Positions 1 to 9,110 are shown, numbered from the stretch's first letter. The stretch: DNA of 64,000 bases from Oricola indica (GCF_019966595.1 NZ_JAINFJ010000010.1:62001-126000); one strand, 5' to 3'. The notes: generated from the letters alone by a model not told the origin. Translations and numbers: made by a program.

Positions 1-1
1 G

Positions 2-2380
2 GTGCTGCTGGTGACCATTGTCGTCGCCGGCGCCTGCGCGCTTCCGACCCGAAACGACCGCGTCGCCATCCATGAATGGGCCATGGCGATCGCCGGCGGC
101 TTCTGTGCCGCATATATCTTCCTGTTCTATCGCGACCTCGCCGACCGCGTCGGCCAGCCGATCTTCATCGACTATGTGGTCTCGATCGCCGGTCTGCTGC
201 TGTTGCTGGAGGCCGCGCGACGTTCCCTCGGCCCGGCGCTTGTCATCGTCGCCTCGGTGTTCCTGCTCTACACGGTGCTCGGCCCGTCGATGCCCGAGAT
301 CATCGCGCACAAGGGCAACAATCTGCGCGAGATCATCAATCACCACTGGATCACAACGGAAGGTGTGTTCGGCATCGCGCTCGGCGTGTCGACCTCCTTT
401 GTCTTCCTGTTCGTCCTGTTCGGGGCGCTGCTCGACAAGGCGGGCGCGGGCAACTACTTCATCCAGGTCGCCTTCTCGCTGATGGGCCACATGAAGGGCG
501 GCCCGGCCAAGGCCGCCGTCGTGTCCTCGGCCATGACGGGGCTGATCTCCGGTTCCTCCATCGCCAACGTCGTGACAACCGGCACCTTCACAATTCCGCT
601 GATGAAGAAGGTTGGTTTCTCCTCGGAAAAGGCCGGCGCGGTCGAGGTTGCATCGTCCGTCAACGGACAGATCATGCCGCCGGTCATGGGCGCCGCGGCG
701 TTCCTGATGGTCGAATATGTCGGCATTCCCTATTTCGATGTGGTCAAGCACGCCTTCCTGCCGGCGCTGATCTCCTACATCGCGCTGGTCTATATTGTTC
801 ATCTGGAAGCCGCGAAGGCAGGCATGGAAGGCCTCCCCCGCGCCTATCAGCCCGGTCCGATCATGCGCCGGCTCGTCGGCTTCGTCTTCGGTGTGCTCGT
901 GCTGTGCGCAATCTCCTTTGCCGTCTATTACGGCATGGGCTGGATTCGGCCGACCTTCGGTGCCGGCGCGCCCTATGTCATCTTCGCCGTCCTGACCGCC
1001 GCTTATGTCGCGCTGGTCGCCTTCGGTTCGCGGTATCCCGAACCCAAGATGGACGACCCGAATGCACCGGTGACCTCGCTGCCGCTGCCCGGGCCGACGA
1101 TCAAGTCGGGCCTGCATTTCATCCTGCCGGTTATCGTTCTCGTCTGGGCGCTCATGGTCGAGCGCCTTTCGCCCGGCCTGTCCGCCTTCTGGGCGTCGGC
1201 ATTCATGATCTTCATCCTTTTGACCCAGCGGCCGCTCTTCGCGATTTTCCGCGGTGAAAGCGACATGGGCGCGGCTCTCAAGCGCGGCTGGGACGAACTG
1301 ATTGACGGCCTGATCTCGGGCGCCCGCAACATGATCGGCATCGGCATCGCGACCGCGACGGCCGGCATCATCGTCGGCGCGGTGTCGCAGACCGGCGTCG
1401 GCTCGGCGCTCGCCGATGTCGTCGAGGTGCTTTCCGGCGGCAACCTGCTGGCGATCCTGTTCCTGACGGCCATCCTGTCGCTGATCCTCGGAATGGGCCT
1501 GCCGACCACGGCGAACTACATCGTCGTTTCCGCGCTGCTGGCGCCGGTTATCGTGACGCTCGGCCAGGAGAACGGCCTGCTGGTGCCGCTGATCGCCGTG
1601 CACCTGTTCGTCTTCTATTTCGGCATCATGGCCGACGTGACACCGCCCGTGGGACTCGCCTCCTTCGCGGCGGCGGCCGTTTCGGGCGGCGACCCGATCA
1701 AGACAGGTTTCGTCGCCTTCTTCTATTCGCTGAGAACGGCGGCATTGCCCTTCCTGTTCATCTTCAACACCGACCTGCTGCTGATCGACGTCGACTGGAT
1801 CCACGGGATATTCGTCTTCATCATCGCGACGGTGGCCATGCTGCTGTTCGCGGCTGGAACCCAGGGCTGGTTCCTGGCGCGCAACAGGATCTGGGAGACC
1901 GCCGCGCTGCTGTTGCTCGCCTTCACCTTCTTCCGGCCCGGCTTCTGGATGGACATGGCCTTCCCGCCCTATGAGGAGGTGCCGCCTGCCGAGATCGCGG
2001 CTGCGGCCGGAGAGGTGCCGTCCGGCGAGAGCCTGCGGCTGCGCATATCCGGCATGGATGCGGTGGGCGACGTGCGCGAATGGGTGGTGCTCCTCGAGCT
2101 TCCGGACGGCGCAACAGGCGAGGAACGTCTGGAGGCCGCCGGCCTGACGCTGGTCGATCGCGACGGCAAGACGATCATCGACGATGTCGCGTTCGATTCC
2201 GCCGCCCAGAAAGTCGGACTCGACTGGGATCAGGAAATCATGCGCGTGCTCAAGCCGGCGAACCCGCCGACGAAATACCTGATCTACATTCCGGCCCTGC
2301 TGCTGCTGGCGCTTGTCGTGTGGGCGCAACGACGGCGGGCGCCCGCGCCGCCGAAGCGGGAACAGGAAGCGACGGCCTAG
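2..2380 (+). CDS. TRAP transporter fused permease (TAXI type), 5' truncated
   Basis: This is the membrane component of a TAXI-type TRAP transporter, with the small (4TM) and large (12TM) permease domains in one chain. The readable part is 792 residues and is open at the left edge, so the true start lies upstream. It is dominated by hydrophobic segments. The large-subunit core carries glycine-rich loops such as GMGLPTTANY and DVTPPVGLASFAA. After the last core helices, about residues 655-765 form a soluble stretch followed by one more TM helix and a basic tail, which matches the DUF3394 domain known from this family. These proteins import organic acids with a periplasmic TAXI binding protein using the ion gradient. 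The binding protein is presumably just outside the window. A universal stress protein follows 15 bp later. The substrate is unknown; the downstream aminotransferase and BKACE enzyme suggest an amino or keto acid. Confidence 0.88.
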   Translation: MLLVTIVVAGACALPTRNDRVAIHEWAMAIAGGFCAAYIFLFYRDLADRVGQPIFIDYVVSIAGLLLLLEAARRSLGPALVIVASVFLLYTVLGPSMPEIIAHKGNNLREIINHHWITTEGVFGIALGVSTSFVFLFVLFGALLDKAGAGNYFIQVAFSLMGHMKGGPAKAAVVSSAMTGLISGSSIANVVTTGTFTIPLMKKVGFSSEKAGAVEVASSVNGQIMPPVMGAAAFLMVEYVGIPYFDVVKHAFLPALISYIALVYIVHLEAAKAGMEGLPRAYQPGPIMRRLVGFVFGVLVLCAISFAVYYGMGWIRPTFGAGAPYVIFAVLTAAYVALVAFGSRYPEPKMDDPNAPVTSLPLPGPTIKSGLHFILPVIVLVWALMVERLSPGLSAFWASAFMIFILLTQRPLFAIFRGESDMGAALKRGWDELIDGLISGARNMIGIGIATATAGIIVGAVSQTGVGSALADVVEVLSGGNLLAILFLTAILSLILGMGLPTTANYIVVSALLAPVIVTLGQENGLLVPLIAVHLFVFYFGIMADVTPPVGLASFAAAAVSGGDPIKTGFVAFFYSLRTAALPFLFIFNTDLLLIDVDWIHGIFVFIIATVAMLLFAAGTQGWFLARNRIWETAALLLLAFTFFRPGFWMDMAFPPYEEVPPAEIAAAAGEVPSGESLRLRISGMDAVGDVREWVVLLELPDGATGEERLEAAGLTLVDRDGKTIIDDVAFDSAAQKVGLDWDQEIMRVLKPANPPTKYLIYIPALLLLALVVWAQRRRAPAPPKREQEATA

Positions 2381-2395
2381 AGAAGGAACACCGAG

Positions 2396-2821
2396 ATGTA
2401 CAAAGCAATCATGTTGCCGATCGACCTTTCCCATGAAAGCTCATGGAAAAAGGCCATTCCGGTCGCAGTGAAGATGGCCGAAACATTCGGCGCCAAACTG
2501 CACGTCATCACCGTCGTGCAGGACATTCGCGATGCGATGGTGGCGCAGTATTTCCCCGACGACTACGAAACGACGATGGCGCGCCAGGCCGCCGAAAAGC
2601 TCTCCAATCTGGTCGGGCGCGAACTGGCGGGCGTCGAGGTAACCGAGCATGTCGCCGCCGGTCAGGTCTATCGCGAGATTGTCCGCGCTGCGGAAGAGAA
2701 TGGATGCGATCTGATCGTCATGGCATCGCACCGGCCGGAGCTCGCCGACCTTCTGATCGGGCCGAATGCCGATCATGTCGCGCGCCACACGGCCGCATCG
2801 GTGATGATCGTCCGCGAGTAA
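2396..2821 (+). CDS. Universal stress protein (UspA family)
   Basis: A 141-residue single-domain Usp protein. It begins MYKAIMLPIDLS, the usual first strand and Asp-containing loop, and ends with a segment (LIVMASHRPELADLLIG followed by NADHVARHTAASVMIVR) that matches the C-terminal nucleotide-binding part of the family. It starts 15 bp after the TRAP permease with AAGGA upstream. Usp proteins are often cotranscribed with TRAP transporters; TeaD of the ectoine system TeaABC is the known example, where it damps transport. A regulatory role on the preceding permease is inferred by analogy only. Confidence 0.9.
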   Translation: MYKAIMLPIDLSHESSWKKAIPVAVKMAETFGAKLHVITVVQDIRDAMVAQYFPDDYETTMARQAAEKLSNLVGRELAGVEVTEHVAAGQVYREIVRAAEENGCDLIVMASHRPELADLLIGPNADHVARHTAASVMIVRE

Positions 2822-2931
2822 GCGGCAATGGCTTCTTCGCGCACGCATTTCGGCCGTAATTTCGGCGCATCCGCCGCCATGCATCTGATCGGCGGAACGG
2901 CCTGCCGGATCGGCCTCAGGGGATGGCCAAC

Positions 2932-4251
2932 ATGACATCGCATATTTTCGGCCGCTCGACCGCGGGTTCGCTACCCGTGGCCGCGCGGGGTGACGGCTGC
3001 TACATCGTCGACACGAACGGCAAACGCTATTTCGACGGATCCGGCGGCGCGGCGGTTTCCTGCCTCGGCCACTCCGACCCGGACGTCACCGCCGCCATCA
3101 AGCAGCAGGTCGATCGCATCGCCTTCGCCCATACCGGTTTCTTCACCTCCGAACCGGCCGAAGATCTCGCCGACCTTCTTGTGCAACACGCGCCGGAAGG
3201 GATCGACCGCGTCTACCTCGTCTCCGGCGGCTCCGAGGCCGTCGAGGCGGCAATCAAGCTGGCGCGGCAGTATTTCCTCGAGATCGGGCAGAACCGCTAC
3301 CGCGTCATCGCACGCAGGCAATCCTATCACGGCAACACGCTCGGCGCGCTCGCCGCCGGCGGCAATGAATGGCGCCGGCGTCAGTTCGCGCCGATGCTCG
3401 TCGAGACCTCGCATATCTCACCCTGCTACGAATATCGCGGCCGCGAGGACGGCGAGAGCGCGTTCGATTACGGCCAGCGCGTCGCCAATGAACTGGAAGC
3501 CGAGATCGAACGGCTCGGGCCGGAATCCGTGCTCGCCTTCATCGCGGAACCGGTTGTCGGCGCGACGGCCGGCGCGGTTCCGCCGGTCGAGGGCTATTTC
3601 AAGCGTATCCGCGAAATCTGCGACCGATACGGCATCCTCCTGATCCTCGACGAAGTCATGTGCGGCATGGGCCGCACGGGGACGCTGTTCGCCTGCGAGC
3701 AGGAGGGGATTGCACCGGATATCGTCACGATAGCCAAGGGACTCGGCGCAGGCTACCAGCCGATCGGTGCCATGCTGTGCACGGCGAAAATATATGATGC
3801 GATCGCCGCCGGCTCCGGTTTCTTCCAGCACGGCCACACCTATATGGGCCATCCCGTCGCGACCTCGGCGTCGCGCGCGGTGATCAAGGCGATCCTCGGC
3901 CGTGATCTCCTTTCGAAAGTACGCGACCAGGGCACCCGCCTGACGTCGGAGCTGCACAACGCCTTCGGTCAACATCCCAATGTCGGCGACATAAGGGGAC
4001 GCGGTCTTTTCCTCGGGCTCGAGTTCGTCGAGGACCGTGAGACCAAGGCGCCTTTCGATCCGAAACGCGGCATCGCGAAGGCCCTCAAGAAACACGCTTT
4101 CGAGGCCGGACTGATCTGCTACCCGATGAGCGGCACGATCGACGGCGCCAAGGGCGATCACGTTCTTCTCGCACCGCCATTCATCATCGAGGATGCGCAA
4201 ATCGACGAGGTCGTGGGCAAGCTCGATACCGCCATCCGCGCGGTGTTCTGA
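2932..4251 (+). CDS. Class III pyridoxal-phosphate aminotransferase
   Basis: A cytoplasmic PLP-dependent class III (omega) aminotransferase of about 439 residues, normal length. Visible signatures are SGGSEAVEAAIKLAR for phosphate binding, SYHGNTLGAL, the Asp motif LILDEVMCGMGRTG, and the Schiff-base lysine in TIAKGLGAGYQPIGA. The family moves an amino group between an amino acid or amine and a keto acid; the substrate cannot be read from sequence. I prefer the ATG at 2932 because AGGGG lies 9 bases upstream; the ATG at 2923 is in frame but abuts that same AGGGG. Only 2 bp separate its stop from the BKACE gene, so the two are cotranscribed. The pair suggests deamination of an amino acid to a keto acid that BKACE then cleaves with acetyl-CoA. 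Confidence 0.9.
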   Translation: MTSHIFGRSTAGSLPVAARGDGCYIVDTNGKRYFDGSGGAAVSCLGHSDPDVTAAIKQQVDRIAFAHTGFFTSEPAEDLADLLVQHAPEGIDRVYLVSGGSEAVEAAIKLARQYFLEIGQNRYRVIARRQSYHGNTLGALAAGGNEWRRRQFAPMLVETSHISPCYEYRGREDGESAFDYGQRVANELEAEIERLGPESVLAFIAEPVVGATAGAVPPVEGYFKRIREICDRYGILLILDEVMCGMGRTGTLFACEQEGIAPDIVTIAKGLGAGYQPIGAMLCTAKIYDAIAAGSGFFQHGHTYMGHPVATSASRAVIKAILGRDLLSKVRDQGTRLTSELHNAFGQHPNVGDIRGRGLFLGLEFVEDRETKAPFDPKRGIAKALKKHAFEAGLICYPMSGTIDGAKGDHVLLAPPFIIEDAQIDEVVGKLDTAIRAVF

Positions 4252-4253
4252 CG

Positions 4254-5033
4254 ATGGGCGTCCAACCGCTGCCGAGGATCATGGTCGCGCCCAACGGCGC
4301 GCGGCGCACCACCGCCGACCACCCGGCCCTGCCGGTCAAGATTCCCCAGATCATCGAGACGGCGAAGGCCTGTTTCGCGGCAGGAGCAGGCGGCATCCAC
4401 GCCCATGTTCGCAATGCCGGCCAGCACCATGTTCTCGACGCCGGTCTCTACAGGGAACTCGTCACGGAACTGGCGCGAGAGGTTCCAGAGATGGCGGTCC
4501 AGATCACCACCGAAGCGGTCGGCCGCTACACACCGGAGGAACAGCGCGCGGTCGTGCGCGCCGTGATGCCGGACATGGTCTCCGTCGCCCTGCGCGAAAT
4601 GATCCCCGATGCGGATACCGGCGAGGCAGCCCGTTTCTACGCCTGGGCGCATGAAGCGCAGATCGCCGTCCAGCACATTATCTACGGACCCGACGAACTG
4701 GACCGGCTCGCCGGCCTGATCGGGCAAGGCGTCGTGCCAGCCGAAAACCTGCAGTTGCTCTTCGTCCTCGGTCGCTATGCGAAGGACCAGGAAAGCGATC
4801 CTCGCGATCTCCAACCGTTCATCGACGCGCTTCGCGTGGCGGACCTTTCCGCCGACTGGGCGGCCTGCGCCTTTGGCCGCAACGAGACGGCATCGCTTGC
4901 CGCCGCCTTTGCCGCCGGCGGGAAAGCGCGGGTGGGATTCGAAAACAGCCTGTGGAACGCCGACGGCACGGTCGCGACCGACAATGCCAAGCGCGTACGC
5001 GAAATCGCCGCGTTGCAGGCGCGCTCCGGATAG
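4254..5033 (+). CDS. BKACE-family beta-keto acid cleavage enzyme (DUF849)
   Basis: A 259-residue member of the beta-keto acid cleavage enzyme family (formerly DUF849; the founder is 3-keto-5-aminohexanoate cleavage enzyme Kce). These TIM-barrel zinc enzymes condense a beta-keto acid with acetyl-CoA to give acetoacetate and a new CoA ester. The metal-binding motif appears as GGIHAHVRN near residue 45 (family form HxHxR), and the C-terminal VGFENSLWNADGTVATDN block is typical. It is slightly shorter than the usual 270-310 residues. It follows the class III aminotransferase by 2 bp. The specific keto acid is unknown. Confidence 0.85.
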   Translation: MGVQPLPRIMVAPNGARRTTADHPALPVKIPQIIETAKACFAAGAGGIHAHVRNAGQHHVLDAGLYRELVTELAREVPEMAVQITTEAVGRYTPEEQRAVVRAVMPDMVSVALREMIPDADTGEAARFYAWAHEAQIAVQHIIYGPDELDRLAGLIGQGVVPAENLQLLFVLGRYAKDQESDPRDLQPFIDALRVADLSADWAACAFGRNETASLAAAFAAGGKARVGFENSLWNADGTVATDNAKRVREIAALQARSG

Positions 5034-5132
5034 GCGGCTTCGGCGCGTCGCCTTTGGGGCCTCGAAGCGTCGCGCGAACGGCGACTATCATTCGCATCCA
5101 CCGCTCGAGGATTCGAGACAATTGGTTTGGCG

Positions 5133-5160
5133 CGAATACGCTCTGGTCGCGTATTCGTTT
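5133..5160 (+). terminator. Candidate terminator between convergent operons
   Basis: Perfect 8-bp arms CGAATACG and CGTATTCG are separated by 9 bases and followed by TTT on the plus strand. It lies about 100 bp after the BKACE stop and just before the 3' end of the convergent dctM. The T tract is short, so this is a moderate call. Confidence 0.45.
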
Positions 5161-5169
5161 GCCTACACG

Positions 5170-6456
5170 CTAGTAGCCAGCAGCCCTCGGAATGAACAGC
5201 ACCAGATCCGGGAAAAGGATGATCAGCAACAGCGCCACCAGAAGGGTGACGATAAAGCCCCATATTTCTCTGATTATTTCGGCAAGCGGGATCTTGGACA
5301 CGCCGCTGATCAGGAACAGCAGTTCCCCATAGGGCGGCGTGATCAGGCCAATCATCATGTTGACGATCACGACGACCCCGAAATGCACCGGGTCGATTCC
5401 CAAAGCATGGACCGAAGGCAACAGGATCGGCACCATGACCAACAGCATCAGCAGTGTATCGAACACCGCGCCGAGCAGCAGGAATAGCAGTGCTGTGACC
5501 AGCAGGAACGCCATCGGAGACAGCGACATGGAGGCGATCCATTCGGCCACCATTCCCGGAATGCGCTCACCGGCGACGACATAATTGAAGAAAAGCGCGC
5601 CCACGACGGTGATCGCGACAATGGCGGTGCCTCGCGCCGAAGCCAGCAGTGTTTGCCACATGGTGGAAAACGTCATGTCCCGGAACACGAACGCGAGAAT
5701 GATGGCATAAAGCGCCGCCACCGCGGCCGCCTCGGTCGGCGTCACTGCGCCCGAATAGATGCCACCCAACAGGATAACCGGCAGCATCAGAGGAGGCACG
5801 GCCCGGATCGAGGTCACCCGCGCCTCGGAAAACGTGAAACTCTCCTCGACAGGGAAGTTCTTGCGCCGCGCAACGAAGAAGGACTGCACGGCAAGCACCA
5901 ACCCCATAAGCAGGCCCGGTACGATGCCGGCCAGAAAGAGCGCTCCGATCGATGTCCCCGAAATGGCGCCGTAGATCACCATTGGAATGGACGGCGGAAT
6001 GATCGGACCGATCGTGGCCGACGCCGCCGTCAGCGCACCGGCGAAGGCCCGCGGATAGCGGTTGTCGCGGGTCATCATGTCGATCATCAGCTTGCCGGGA
6101 CCCGCGGCGTCGGCGAGCGCGCTGCCGCTCATGCCGGCAAAGATGATGCTGACGATGATGTTCACATAGGCCAGCCCGCCGCGCACCCGGCCGACGATCA
6201 GCACGACGAAATTGAGCAATCGCGTGGAGATGCTCGATACGGTCATGACTTCGGCCGCGAATATGAACAGCGGAACGGCAAGAAGAATGAACGAGGAAAA
6301 CAGGCCGTTTATCCCCTGGGCGGCCACCAGCCCGATATCCTTGCCTGTGACCAGAAGATAGGCGAATCCGCTGACGATCATGGCAAAGCCGATCGGCATG
6401 CCGATCGCGCCGGCGATCACGAAGAGGAGCAGCATGAATGCGGCGGCGACGCTCAT
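5170..6456 (-). CDS. dctM: TRAP transporter large permease DctM
   Basis: This is the 12-TM ion-coupled subunit of a C4-dicarboxylate-type TRAP transporter, 428 residues, normal length. Hydrophobic helices run throughout. Family landmarks include AGMSGSALADAAGPGKLMIDMM, IPPSIPMVIYGA and the late VIVNMMIGLITPPYGELLF. I chose the ATG at 6456, one base after the dctQ stop; an in-frame start 9 codons upstream would overlap dctQ. It is the last gene of the minus-strand operon gntR-dctP-dctQ-dctM. The substrate is unknown, but the operon is divergent from, and probably coregulated with, the hydantoinase genes. Confidence 0.93.
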   Translation of the reverse strand: MSVAAAFMLLLFVIAGAIGMPIGFAMIVSGFAYLLVTGKDIGLVAAQGINGLFSSFILLAVPLFIFAAEVMTVSSISTRLLNFVVLIVGRVRGGLAYVNIIVSIIFAGMSGSALADAAGPGKLMIDMMTRDNRYPRAFAGALTAASATIGPIIPPSIPMVIYGAISGTSIGALFLAGIVPGLLMGLVLAVQSFFVARRKNFPVEESFTFSEARVTSIRAVPPLMLPVILLGGIYSGAVTPTEAAAVAALYAIILAFVFRDMTFSTMWQTLLASARGTAIVAITVVGALFFNYVVAGERIPGMVAEWIASMSLSPMAFLLVTALLFLLLGAVFDTLLMLLVMVPILLPSVHALGIDPVHFGVVVIVNMMIGLITPPYGELLFLISGVSKIPLAEIIREIWGFIVTLLVALLLIILFPDLVLFIPRAAGY

Positions 6457-6457
6457 C

Positions 6458-6940
6458 TCAGGGCTCCTTGTCCCAGGTGTCACGTGCGAGGCGGATCATC
6501 CGGAAAGCGGAATTGAGGATCAGCAACACCAGAAAAACACCAAACGCGCTGAACACGACCGTCATGGGCAATCGCAGCGTCGGCGATGACTGACGTCCGG
6601 TGAAAACGATGTAGTCGTAGTTTCCGTAGAGCGAGAGGAGCAGAACGACGAGGATCAATCCCGTCCCCACCAGTGCGAGAACCCGTCGCACGGGCGGACG
6701 CGCCGCGTGGTACAAGAGATCAAAGGAGACGTGCTCGCGTTCCTTGACGATTGACGCCGCGCCGACGCAGACGATCCAGACATACAGGATGCCCGCAACT
6801 TCCTGTGTCCACGACAGCGGATCGTTCAGCACGTAGCGGAAGAAAACCTGCAACACGAAAACGATGAAAAGGGCGGCAAACCCCAGAACGCAGAATATCT
6901 CGCACAGCTTGGATATCAGTGCCCAGACCGTCTTTACCAC
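6458..6940 (-). CDS. dctQ: TRAP transporter small permease DctQ
   Basis: A 160-residue small TRAP subunit with four predicted TM segments (about residues 12-32, 48-65, 85-105 and 126-148). The typical FFRYVLNDPLSWTQEVAGILYVWIV core places the conserved Trp/Glu motif in helix 2. The start is GTG at 6940 with GGAG 8 bases upstream. It pairs with DctM in the inner membrane. It starts 79 bp after the dctP stop, and that gap holds a stem-loop. Confidence 0.9.
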   Translation of the reverse strand: MVKTVWALISKLCEIFCVLGFAALFIVFVLQVFFRYVLNDPLSWTQEVAGILYVWIVCVGAASIVKEREHVSFDLLYHAARPPVRRVLALVGTGLILVVLLLSLYGNYDYIVFTGRQSSPTLRLPMTVVFSAFGVFLVLLILNSAFRMIRLARDTWDKEP

Positions 6941-6964
6941 TCAGCCTGCTCCATTGCGAAGGTG

Positions 6965-6992
6965 AAGCCGCAGCCATCCTTGGCCGCGGCTT
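6965..6992 (-). other. Stem-loop between dctP and dctQ
   Basis: Arms of 11 bases, AAGCCGCAGCC and GGCCGCGGCTT on the plus strand, pair with a single mismatch (a G-U wobble in the minus-strand transcript) around a 6-base loop. It sits directly after the binding-protein gene. No T run follows, so it is more likely an mRNA 3'-end stabiliser or attenuator than a full terminator. Confidence 0.6.
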
Positions 6993-7019
6993 GTCCGAGT
7001 TTCCCCGAGTGTCGGTGAC

Positions 7020-8045
7020 TTAGAGAGCGTTGATCCGCTCGAGCAGGCCTTCCGGCCACTCCTTGGCGTAATCGCTTTCGAGATAAACGCCCTGAACATG
7101 GCTCCGGAATGCATCGAGGTCCGGCGTCGTCACTTTCAGCCCGTTCGATTCGAGCAGGCTCGTCCCGTCCGCTTCCGTGGCGAGCGTGCCCTCGTCGACG
7201 AAGACCGCCTGGGACTTGGCCGCATCGCTGACCACGGCCTTTTCGTCATCGCTCAGTTCGTTCCAGAACGAATTGGACATGGCGAAGAAGAGCGGCGCGA
7301 CCATGTGGCCGGTCAGCACGAGCTGTTCGCTGACTTCATAGAATTTGGCGGCGATCATGTCGCTGATCGGGTTTTCCAGGCCGTCGACCGTGCCGGTGGA
7401 GAGGGCAAGATAGACCTCGTCGAAAGCGATCGGCGTCGGGTTTGCGCCAAGCGCCTTGCCGAGGAACTGCCAGGTGTCGGAGCCCGGAACGCGCAGCTTG
7501 AGGCCGGCGAGATCCGCGGGCGTCTGCACGTCCTTCTCCTTGCGCAGGATGACATGGCGCGTGCCGAGATACTGAGAGCTGAGGATCGTGACATCCATTT
7601 CACTGGACACGCGGCCGCGATATTCCGTGGCGACATCGCTGTCGTCGAAGACCTTGTGCATGTGCTCGGCATCGCGAAGCAGATAGCCGGCCGTGAAGAT
7701 GGAGTATTCGGGGATGTAACCGGCGATATCCTGCGGCGAGATCATGCCGACTTCGAGATTGCCGCGTTGCATGGCGGGAATTTCGGTGCCCTGATCGAAA
7801 AGAGTGGCGTTGAGATGGATTTCCACGCCCAGTGTCGGTGCATTCGCCTCGACCGTTTCCTTGAATTTCATCAGACCTTTGGCCTGCCACTCCGCCTCAG
7901 GGCTGGGCGTCGAGATCCTGATCACCTTCTTGTCCTGAGCGAAGGCCGATCCGGACAGGAAGGCCGGCGCCGCGAGGGCCGCGCCCGATGCGGCGAGAAG
8001 CGTTCTGCGTGAAATGTTGGTCTTGCTGTGCTTGCTATGTTTCAC
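7020..8045 (-). CDS. dctP: TRAP transporter substrate-binding protein DctP
   Basis: The periplasmic binding protein of the DctPQM transporter, 341 residues. The N-terminus NISRRTLLAASGAALAAPAF is a twin-arginine-like export signal ending near AFA. The mature protein has the DctP fold, including LKLRVPGSDTWQFLGKALGANPTPIAFDEVYLALSTGTVDGLENP, where the conserved Arg binds the substrate carboxylate. The start is GTG at 8045 with GGGAG upstream. It lies 21 bp downstream of the gntR stop in the same operon. The ligand is probably an organic acid linked to the hydantoinase and sugar-acid genes next door; this is inference from context. Confidence 0.93.
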   Translation of the reverse strand: MKHSKHSKTNISRRTLLAASGAALAAPAFLSGSAFAQDKKVIRISTPSPEAEWQAKGLMKFKETVEANAPTLGVEIHLNATLFDQGTEIPAMQRGNLEVGMISPQDIAGYIPEYSIFTAGYLLRDAEHMHKVFDDSDVATEYRGRVSSEMDVTILSSQYLGTRHVILRKEKDVQTPADLAGLKLRVPGSDTWQFLGKALGANPTPIAFDEVYLALSTGTVDGLENPISDMIAAKFYEVSEQLVLTGHMVAPLFFAMSNSFWNELSDDEKAVVSDAAKSQAVFVDEGTLATEADGTSLLESNGLKVTTPDLDAFRSHVQGVYLESDYAKEWPEGLLERINAL

Positions 8046-8066
8046 CGTATTCTCCCTTGGTTGAAA

Positions 8067-8768
8067 CTAACCGGGACTATCCCGGCCTGCTGCTGCGGAT
8101 TTCTCCTTGACCGACTCGGCAAGCAGGCGCTCCACTTCGGCGCTGTTATGGGTTCGCGCGAGTTGCTCGGCCTTGTCGGCATCGCCGCTCGCGACGGCAT
8201 CCTTCAAAGCGCGATGGTCCTCCAGAAGATGATGGTAGTCGCGCGCCGTCAGCCCGATATGGGTCATCTGGAAACGGACCTGCTGGATCAGCCGCTCATG
8301 CTGCTGGATCAGCCTTCCATGGCCGGACATACCGATGACGGTCCGGTGCAGATTGAAATCCGCATCGACGATCGCCTCGCGGTTTCCCGCTTTTGCGGCC
8401 TTCTCGAGTTCGCTGAATGCTTTCGCGAGTTGGGTACGACTCGCCGGTGTGGCGCGTTCAGCAGCAAGACGCGCGCCAAGACCTTCCAGTACGGCGCGCA
8501 GCGTGTAGAGCTCCCACGCTTCATGGACCGATGCGGGCGCAACTTCCCATTTCGTGAAGGCTACCTGACAGACAAGGCCCTCCGAGGTCAGCTGCATCAG
8601 CGCGGAACGGATCGTGCCGCGGCTGACTTCGAGGTTCCGCGCCAATTCCGTCTCCAGAAGACGATGACCAGGGGGCATCATGCCGCTGACGATCTGTCGG
8701 CGGATACTGCTGGCCGCCTGGCGGTCCAGAAGCCTGTCCTGGGTTTTTAGACTTTCGAGAGCTACCAT
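8067..8768 (-). CDS. GntR-family transcriptional regulator (FCD/FadR subfamily)
   Basis: A 233-residue regulator. Residues 1-75 form a winged helix-turn-helix (SIRRQIVSGMMPPGHRLLE, then LARNLEVSRGTIRSALMQL). Residues 90-225 form an all-helical FCD ligand domain with metal ligands DFNLH, HHLLEDH and ARTH. The ATG at 8768 is preceded by AAAGGAGAGG; in-frame codons further upstream would run into the control region. It is divergent from hyuA, and the 342-bp space between them holds two ATTGTCARCAAT-type palindromes. One more copy lies before each of the two other promoter regions up to 20.3 kb. It is therefore the likely regulator of this whole block, possibly including itself. The inducer is unknown. 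Confidence 0.92.
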   Translation of the reverse strand: MVALESLKTQDRLLDRQAASSIRRQIVSGMMPPGHRLLETELARNLEVSRGTIRSALMQLTSEGLVCQVAFTKWEVAPASVHEAWELYTLRAVLEGLGARLAAERATPASRTQLAKAFSELEKAAKAGNREAIVDADFNLHRTVIGMSGHGRLIQQHERLIQQVRFQMTHIGLTARDYHHLLEDHRALKDAVASGDADKAEQLARTHNSAEVERLLAESVKEKSAAAGRDSPG

Positions 8769-8998
8769 TCTTGCGCCTCTCCTTTCTGGTGATTGCAAGC
8801 AAGCGCATCGTTCATACGACACATGCTCGCGATACCAAAGAGAGACCTCAGCCCCGGTCCGCGCAATCGGCATGCATTTCCGAACTGTCCTACCGGCTTC
8901 TCCGGTCGACCGCGGTTCGGCATGGCTGCATCCCCTTTATTGCACCGTCCGGCATCCGCTGATCGGAGCCGACGTGACAATGAGAAGACACATTCAGT

Positions 8999-9014
8999 CA
9001 ATTGTCAACAATTG
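8999..9014. promoter_or_regulatory. Operator palindrome, FCD-GntR type (site 1)
   Basis: CAATTGT-CA-ACAATTG has perfect 7-bp arms around a 2-bp centre. The core ATTGTCAACAAT recurs with at most one change at 9069, 15462 and 20229. Its TTGT..ACAA form resembles the TNGT..ACNA operators of FadR-type GntR regulators, and a gntR gene of that type starts 230 bp away. Confidence 0.65.
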
Positions 9015-9053
9015 ATTATAGATTGACATAGGTCGGCTGAAATCGCACGTCGA

Positions 9054-9082
9054 TTGACAAGATAGAAGATTGCTGACAATAA
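9054..9082 (+). promoter_or_regulatory. hyuA promoter with operator site 2
   Basis: TTGACA at 9054-9059 is followed after 17 bp by CAATAA at 9077-9082, a plausible sigma-70 promoter for hyuA. The second operator, ATTGCTGACAAT at 9069-9080, overlaps the end of the spacer and the -10 box. It is the exact reverse complement of the copy at 20229-20240. Binding there would block RNA polymerase, which suggests repression. Confidence 0.55.
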
Positions 9083-9110
9083 ACTATCACGTTTCAATGA
9101 AGTGAGAGAC

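Larger units (their letters stand above)
8769..9110. promoter_or_regulatory. Divergent control region gntR / hyuA
   Basis: This 342-bp space between the divergent starts holds no convincing gene. The AT-rich half next to hyuA (about 8990-9085) contains two operator-like palindromes and a sigma-70-like promoter, listed separately. The half next to gntR holds only its ribosome-binding site and no clear promoter hexamers. Confidence 0.7.
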
